Translations under genes and position numbers: made by a program
Shown here: piece by piece, positions 59,514 through 64,000 of the stretch
Numbering within the stretch: the first letter of the stretch is position 1
How the letters are laid out: each line of letters starts with the position of its first letter
The notes under the pieces: generated by a model
What the model was told of the DNA's origin: nothing
Database searches by the model: none
The model's input: only the letters and a program-made list of their open reading frames with translations
From: Streptomyces spiroverticillatus
GTDB taxonomy: Bacteria; Actinomycetota; Actinomycetes; Streptomycetales; Streptomycetaceae
Length of the DNA stretch: 64,000 nucleotides
Reading direction: 5' to 3'
Assembly: GCA_014650415.1 (NCBI GenBank)
Contig: BMUX01000004.1
Location: 310,001 to 374,000 of the forward strand

Positions 59514-60737
59514 GTGCCTCGTACCGTCAGGGACGTCGTCTTCGTCGACGGCGTCCGCACCCCGTTCGGCAAGGCGGGCCCGAAGGGCATCTACCACGAG
59601 ACCCGGGCCGACGACCTGGTCGTGAAGGCGATCCGGGAGCTGCTGCGCCGCAACCCGGACCTCGACCCCGCGCGCGTCGACGAGGTCGCCATCGCCGCGA
59701 CCACCCAGATCGGCGACCAGGGTCTGACCCTGGGCCGTACCGCCGGAATCCTCGCGGGTCTCCCGACCTCCGTCCCCGGCTTCTCGATCGACCGCATGTG
59801 CGCCGGCGCGATGACCGCCGTGACGTCCGTGGCGGGCGGCGTGGCCTTCGGTGCGTACGACATCGCCCTGGCCGGCGGCGTCGAGCACATGGGCCGCCAC
59901 CCCATGGGCGAGGGCGTGGACCCCAACCCCCGCTTCGTCTCCGACAAGCTGGTCGACGAGTCCGCCCTCTTCATGGGCATGACCGCCGAGAACCTGCACG
60001 ACCGCTTCCCGGGCATCTCCAAGCAGCGCGCGGACGAGTACGCGGTGCGCTCGCAGGAGAAGGCCGCGAAGGCGTACGCCGACGGCAAGATCCAGGCCGA
60101 CCTGGTCCCCGTATCGGTGCGTCGTACGAACGCGGAAGCCGGTGAGACGGGCTGGGGTCTGGCCACGGTCGACGAGCCGATGCGCCCGGGCACCACCCTT
60201 GAGTCGCTCGCGAACCTCAAGACCCCCTTCCGTCCGCACGGCCGTGTGACGGCGGGCAACGCCGCAGGTCTGAACGACGGCGCCACGGCCTCCCTGATCG
60301 CCGCCGAGGACGTCGCCCGCGAGCTGGGCCTCCCGGTCAAGATGCGCCTGGTGTCGTACGCCTTCGCGGGCGTCGAGCCCGAGGTCATGGGCATCGGCCC
60401 GGTCCCGGCGACCGAGAAGGCCCTCGCCAAGGCGGGCCTGTCGATCGACGACATCGGCCTGTTCGAGATCAACGAGGCCTTCGCCGTGCAGGTGCTGGCC
60501 ATGCTGGACCACTTCGGCATCCCCGAGAACGACCCGCGCGTGAACCAGTACGGCGGCGCGATCGCCTTCGGTCACCCGCTGGCCTCCTCCGGCGTGCGCC
60601 TGATGACGCAGCTGGCCCGCCAGTTCGAGGAGCAGCCGCACGTCCGCTACGGCCTGACGAGCATGTGCGTCGGCTTCGGCATGGGCGGAACGGTCATCTG
60701 GGAGAACCCGCACTTCAACGGAGGCGACGACAAGTGA
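59514..60737 (+). CDS. fadA: Acetyl-CoA C-acyltransferase (thiolase) FadA
   Basis: 407 residues from GTG 59514 (GGAGGAGA seven bases upstream). The thiolase active-site Cys is in FSIDRMCAGAMTAVTSV, the His in FEINEAFAVQVLAM and the final Cys in TSMCVGFGMGG. VFVDGVRTPFGKAG and GNAAGLNDGATASLIAAED are further family marks. It performs the last step of fatty-acid beta-oxidation, releasing acetyl-CoA. It overlaps fadB by 4 bases, forming the two-subunit oxidation complex. Confidence 0.95.
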   Translation: MPRTVRDVVFVDGVRTPFGKAGPKGIYHETRADDLVVKAIRELLRRNPDLDPARVDEVAIAATTQIGDQGLTLGRTAGILAGLPTSVPGFSIDRMCAGAMTAVTSVAGGVAFGAYDIALAGGVEHMGRHPMGEGVDPNPRFVSDKLVDESALFMGMTAENLHDRFPGISKQRADEYAVRSQEKAAKAYADGKIQADLVPVSVRRTNAEAGETGWGLATVDEPMRPGTTLESLANLKTPFRPHGRVTAGNAAGLNDGATASLIAAEDVARELGLPVKMRLVSYAFAGVEPEVMGIGPVPATEKALAKAGLSIDDIGLFEINEAFAVQVLAMLDHFGIPENDPRVNQYGGAIAFGHPLASSGVRLMTQLARQFEEQPHVRYGLTSMCVGFGMGGTVIWENPHFNGGDDK

Positions 60738-62866
60738 GCACCACCACCGCCGAGCTCCTGAAGGGCGCAGCCGAGCTGTTCCCGGACGAGGTCGTCACGC
60801 AGACGCACGTACGCCACCTCGCCCTCCCGGGCGGCGCGGGCAACTTCGCCCTCATCACCCTCGACAACGGCCTGGACCACACCAAGCCGACCACCTTCGG
60901 CCCCCAGTCGCTGGCGAACCTGAACGCCGCCATCGACCAGGTCGAGAAGGAGGCCGCCGAGGGCTCCATCGTCGGCATCGGCATCACGGGCAAGCCGTTC
61001 ATCTTCGCCGTCGGCGCGGATCTGAAGGGCGTCGAGCTGCTCGGCCGCCACGAGGACGCGCTCGCCATCGGCAAGGGCGGCCACGACGTCTTCCGCCGCC
61101 TGTCCCACCTGGCCGTCCCCACCTTCGCGTACTACAACGGTGCGGCGATGGGCGGCGGCGTCGAGGTCGGCCTGCACTGCTCGTACCGTACGGTCTCCAC
61201 CTCGATCGCGGCCTTCTCGCTCCCCGAGGTCTTCCTCGGCCTGGTCCCGGGCTGGGGCGGCTGCGCCCTCCTCCCGAACCTGATCGGCGCCGACAAGGCC
61301 GTCTCGGTCATCATCGAGAACTCGCTCAACCAGAACCGCCAGCTCAAGGGCAAGCAGGTCTTCGAGCTCGGCATCGCCGACGCCATCTTCGAGGGCGCCG
61401 ACTTCCTGGAGCAGTCCCTCCTGTGGACCTCCGCGGTCCTGCGCGGCGAACTCCAGGTCCAGCGCCCGGAGATCGACCGCGGCGAGGCCTGGGACGCGGC
61501 GGTCGCCCGCGGCCGCTTCATCGCCGACTCGAAGGTGCACGGCGCGGCCCCCGCCGCCTACCGCGCGCTGGACATCATCGCCGCGGCCAAGTCCGGCGAC
61601 CTCTCCGCCGGTTTCGACGCCGAGGACCAGGCGCTCGCCGACCTCATCATGGGCGGTGAACTCCGCTCCGGCATCTACGCGTTCAACCTGGTCCAGAAGC
61701 GCGCGAAGCGCCCGGCCGGCGCCCCGGACAAGAACCTGGCCCGCCCGGTCACGAAGGTCGGCGTCGTCGGCGCGGGCCTGATGGCCTCGCAGCTCGCCCT
61801 CCTCTTCCTCCGCCGCCTCGAAGTCCCGGTCGTCCTGACCGACATCGACCAGGAGCGCATCGACAAGGGCGTGGGCTACGTCCACACCGAGATCGAGAAG
61901 CTGCGCGGCAAGGGCCGCATCAACCAGGACAAGGCCAACCGCCTGAAGGCCCTGGTCACGGGCGTCCTGGACAAGGCCGACGGCTTCGCCGACGCCGACT
62001 TCATCATCGAAGCGGTCTTCGAGGAGATGTCGGTCAAGCAGCAGGTGTTCGCCGAGGTGGAGGCCGTCGCCCCCGCCCACGCGATCCTCGCCACGAACAC
62101 GTCTTCCTTGTCGATTTCCGAAATGGCGTCGAAGCTCCAGCACCCCGAGCGGGTCGTCGGCTTCCACTTCTTCAACCCGGTCGCGATCCTCCCCCTCCTG
62201 GAGATCGTCCGCGGCGAGAAGACGGACGACGCCTCCCTGGCCACGGCCTTCGGTGTCGCCCGCAAGCTGAAGAAGACCGCCGTCCTGGTCAAGGACGCCC
62301 CGGCGTTCGTGGTCAACCGCATCCTGACCCGCTTCATGGGCGAGATCCAGAACGTCATCGATGAGGGCACCCCGGTCGCCGTCGCCGAGAAGGGCGTCGA
62401 GCCCCTCGGCCTCCCGATGTCCCCCCTGGTCCTCCTGGAGCTGGTCGGCCCGGCCATCGGCCTCCACGTCTCGGAGACCCTGAACCGCGCCTTCCCGGAC
62501 CGCTTCACGGTCTCCCCCAACCTGGCCGCCGTGGTCAAGGCGGGCAAGCGCGGCTTCTACGTCTACGACTCGGGCGCCCCGGTCCTCGACCCCGAGGTCG
62601 CCGCGCTCCTCAAGCAGGGCGACGTCGTCCTGACCGAGGAGCAGGTCCGCACCCGCGTCATGGACGCGGTGGCGCAGGAGATCGGCCTGATGCTGGACGA
62701 GGGCGTCGTCGCCGAGGCCCAGGACATCGACCTGTGCCTGATCACGGGCGCCGGCTGGCCCTTCCACCTGGGCGGCATCACGCCGTACCTGGACCGCGAG
62801 GGCTTCTCGGAGCGCGTGAACGGGAAGAAGTTCCTGGCGGCGGGCGTGGCGAGCGTGCCGGCGTAA
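60734..62866 (+). CDS. fadB: Beta-oxidation multienzyme FadB (enoyl-CoA hydratase / 3-hydroxyacyl-CoA dehydrogenase)
   Basis: 710 residues from GTG 60734, overlapping the fadA stop (GTGA). The N-terminal hydratase domain has GITGKPFIFAVGADLKG (oxyanion loop) and YYNGAAMGGGVEVGLHC with FLGLVPGWGGC. The dehydrogenase domain starts near residue 335 with KVGVVGAGLMASQLALLFLRR, then ILATNTSSLSISEMASKLQHPERVVGFHFFNPV and APAFVVNRILTRFMGEI. It carries out hydration and oxidation of enoyl-CoA, with FadA completing the cycle. It ends before a bidirectional hairpin. Confidence 0.95.
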   Translation: MSTTTAELLKGAAELFPDEVVTQTHVRHLALPGGAGNFALITLDNGLDHTKPTTFGPQSLANLNAAIDQVEKEAAEGSIVGIGITGKPFIFAVGADLKGVELLGRHEDALAIGKGGHDVFRRLSHLAVPTFAYYNGAAMGGGVEVGLHCSYRTVSTSIAAFSLPEVFLGLVPGWGGCALLPNLIGADKAVSVIIENSLNQNRQLKGKQVFELGIADAIFEGADFLEQSLLWTSAVLRGELQVQRPEIDRGEAWDAAVARGRFIADSKVHGAAPAAYRALDIIAAAKSGDLSAGFDAEDQALADLIMGGELRSGIYAFNLVQKRAKRPAGAPDKNLARPVTKVGVVGAGLMASQLALLFLRRLEVPVVLTDIDQERIDKGVGYVHTEIEKLRGKGRINQDKANRLKALVTGVLDKADGFADADFIIEAVFEEMSVKQQVFAEVEAVAPAHAILATNTSSLSISEMASKLQHPERVVGFHFFNPVAILPLLEIVRGEKTDDASLATAFGVARKLKKTAVLVKDAPAFVVNRILTRFMGEIQNVIDEGTPVAVAEKGVEPLGLPMSPLVLLELVGPAIGLHVSETLNRAFPDRFTVSPNLAAVVKAGKRGFYVYDSGAPVLDPEVAALLKQGDVVLTEEQVRTRVMDAVAQEIGLMLDEGVVAEAQDIDLCLITGAGWPFHLGGITPYLDREGFSERVNGKKFLAAGVASVPA

Positions 62867-62884
62867 CGCGTCGGGAAGTACGGG

Positions 62885-62919
62885 AGGGGCCTCACGGAGT
62901 CGGTTTCCGTGGGGCCCCT
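62885..62919. terminator. Bidirectional hairpin terminator
   Basis: A 14-bp stem (AGGGGCCTCACGGA with TCCGTGGGGCCCCT, one G-T pair) lies between the convergent fadB and glycosidase genes. Confidence 0.75.
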
Positions 62920-62941
62920 TCGGCGTGCGCAGACGGTCTGC

Positions 62942-64000
62942 TCAGCGGCCGATGACCAATGCGTTGGCCACCGGGCGCTCGACCACGCGCCCGCCCCATT
63001 CGGCCCTGGGGCGGTTGACGGTCTCCCCCTGGACGAGCATGGTCGACGATCCGCCCCCGTCCAGGTTGACGGCCTCGACCGCGCCGAGCGCGCGCATGAC
63101 GGCGGCCGTCTCGTGGAGCGTCGCACCCACACTGGTTCGGGGCGCCCGACCGTCCGTCACCACGATGAGCAGACCACCGTCCTGGGTGATTCCGACAGCG
63201 GTCCGCGGCTCCCGGCGCAGCAACACGGGCACGGGGACGGGGCCTCCGGCAGGGGCCAGTCCGTTCGCCGCCGGATTCAGGTACACCTCACCGCTCCGTA
63301 CGAGAGCAGGCCGTCCGCCGACCGCCCACTGAATCCCTGAACGGACTGTTCCTGCGCGGGTGTCCAGCAGGCTGGTGGCGACGGTGAGATCCCGCCCGGG
63401 CCGTGCGTGGTCGACGAGCCACTGCGCGGCGCCGCCGGAGCCCCGCAGCAGCGCACCGCCTTCCGGAATCCGAGGGGCCGGGCCGTGGTGCCGGGAGAGC
63501 ACCTGCCCCTGCGGGCCGAGGCCGACCGAGATGCCGTTCGGGCCGTCGCCGCCGAGGGGTCTCCCGCCCGGTCCGGGGGTCAGAAGCGTCAAATCGCCTC
63601 CCCGGCCCGGACTGCTGTTGACACCGCTGACGGGGTGCTGGGCACCGGAGGGTGCGGTCACCGTTGTCCGGGTGCGGAGCTCGGTGACCTCGTATGCCCG
63701 GTGTCCTCCCGCCCGTACCAGAGCCGTGCCCCCCACGGGTGCGTCGTGCAGGAGCCGGTGGTCCGACACGTACAGACCGCGCGGTTCGACGCCTCTCGCC
63801 CCGGGACCCGTCATCGGTCGGAAGAACATGCCGTTCACGGCGGCCGTCGCCGAGGTCCGTTCCGCCGTGGCACGGACCGTCTCCGGCTCCGGGGCCCGAA
63901 GTCCCGGCACGGGGCGTACCGACAGGCCGCTGTCGCGGGCAAGGTGCAGGACGTGGATGTCCCACGGCCCCTCGCTCGGTCCGCCCAGCGCATCGGTGTG
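62942..64000 (-). CDS. Phosphodiester glycosidase family protein (5' end missing)
   Basis: The frame stays open to the last base of the window, so the N-terminus is missing; about 350 residues are visible. The upstream part reads EGPWDIHVLHLARDSG, the usual opening of this domain. The family marks are NGMFFRPMTG, the repeated AVGGRPALVRSGE and RREPRTAVGITQDGGLLIVVTDGR, and ALGAVEAVNLDGGGSSTML near the end, with the Asp-Gly-Gly-Gly-Ser-Ser motif typical of NAGPA-like (DUF2233) phosphodiester glycosidases. Such exported enzymes cleave GlcNAc- or sugar-1-phosphodiesters in eukaryotic lysosomal tagging and in bacterial envelopes. The bacterial substrate is unknown. It converges on fadB. Confidence 0.85.
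   Translation of the reverse strand, partial: HTDALGGPSEGPWDIHVLHLARDSGLSVRPVPGLRAPEPETVRATAERTSATAAVNGMFFRPMTGPGARGVEPRGLYVSDHRLLHDAPVGGTALVRAGGHRAYEVTELRTRTTVTAPSGAQHPVSGVNSSPGRGGDLTLLTPGPGGRPLGGDGPNGISVGLGPQGQVLSRHHGPAPRIPEGGALLRGSGGAAQWLVDHARPGRDLTVATSLLDTRAGTVRSGIQWAVGGRPALVRSGEVYLNPAANGLAPAGGPVPVPVLLRREPRTAVGITQDGGLLIVVTDGRAPRTSVGATLHETAAVMRALGAVEAVNLDGGGSSTMLVQGETVNRPRAEWGGRVVERPVANALVIGR

Noticed and set aside
60647..62767. 706-codon open frame antisense to fadB
   Set aside because: It mirrors fadB codon structure; high third-position GC keeps antisense frames open. It has no ribosome site and a biased Asp/Val/Glu/Gly composition.
1..64000. tRNA or rRNA genes
   Set aside because: Intergenic regions were read for tRNA-like GGTTC arms and acceptor pairs and none was convincing; a dedicated covariance-model scan would settle it.

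Overview
The window is high-GC actinobacterial DNA, almost certainly a Streptomyces chromosome. Third codon positions are nearly all G or C. Many starts are GTG and a few TTG, several genes look leaderless, and secreted proteins carry Tat or lipobox signals. The gene set and order (thiolase/FadB, hemE, DUF3000, RNase D, hemG-hemQ, a SCO6045-type MNIO gene) match what I recall of a conserved part of Streptomyces chromosomes. No rRNA, tRNA, insertion sequence, prophage or CRISPR array was found. Both end genes run off the window.

Left part (1-11 kb): the 3' part of a giant secreted protein with DUF11-like and DUF5979-type repeats is followed by small exported proteins: a lamin-tail-domain protein, a tandem pair of unrecognised paralogues ending in a Trp-rich motif, a 61-aa secreted peptide and a 57-aa one-pass membrane peptide. 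The last two lie divergently beside a TrmB/LuxR-type regulator. Then comes the translationally coupled 5-oxoprolinase operon pxpA-pxpB-pxpC.

11-30 kb: a DUF4132 protein with a small overlapping companion, msrB, murC, a USP-like protein, a RibD-type reductase divergent from zapE, an OsmC peroxidase, a Tat-exported PhoX-like protein, an iron/2-oxoglutarate oxygenase, an NCS2 permease whose end overlaps a PPK2 kinase gene, a GNAT enzyme, a lipoprotein polysaccharide deacetylase, a two-gene ABC exporter, an AIM24 protein and a PTH2-type peptidyl-tRNA hydrolase.

30-49 kb: the most unusual locus is 31.1-34.8 kb. A DUF692/MNIO enzyme with a fused C-terminal domain sits directly upstream of a TIGR04222-type membrane protein whose last 69 residues are almost only Gly, Ser and seven Cys. 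A second TIGR04222-type protein without that tail follows. This looks like a RiPP-style peptide-modification system whose substrate is anchored in the membrane. Around it are two exported TAP-like peptidases, coproporphyrin-branch heme genes (hemG-hemQ, with hemE 9 kb away), a DUF4349 lipoprotein, a CoA-disulfide-reductase-like flavoprotein, a GH89 alpha-N-acetylglucosaminidase and a second secreted glycosidase-like protein.

49-64 kb: a LuxR-type response regulator and RNase D are followed by a minus-strand group: NodS-like methyltransferase, GH3/NagZ-type glucosaminidase, DUF1796 protein, PIG-L deacetylase and an ABC exporter. Two related copies of a GC-rich intergenic repeat bracket the GH3 gene, and a DasR-like operator lies upstream of the methyltransferase. 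Several of these families act on N-acetylglucosamine, so the group may process or export a GlcNAc-containing glycan or glycoside; that is inference. The window ends with the beta-oxidation operon fadA-fadB and a partial phosphodiester glycosidase gene.
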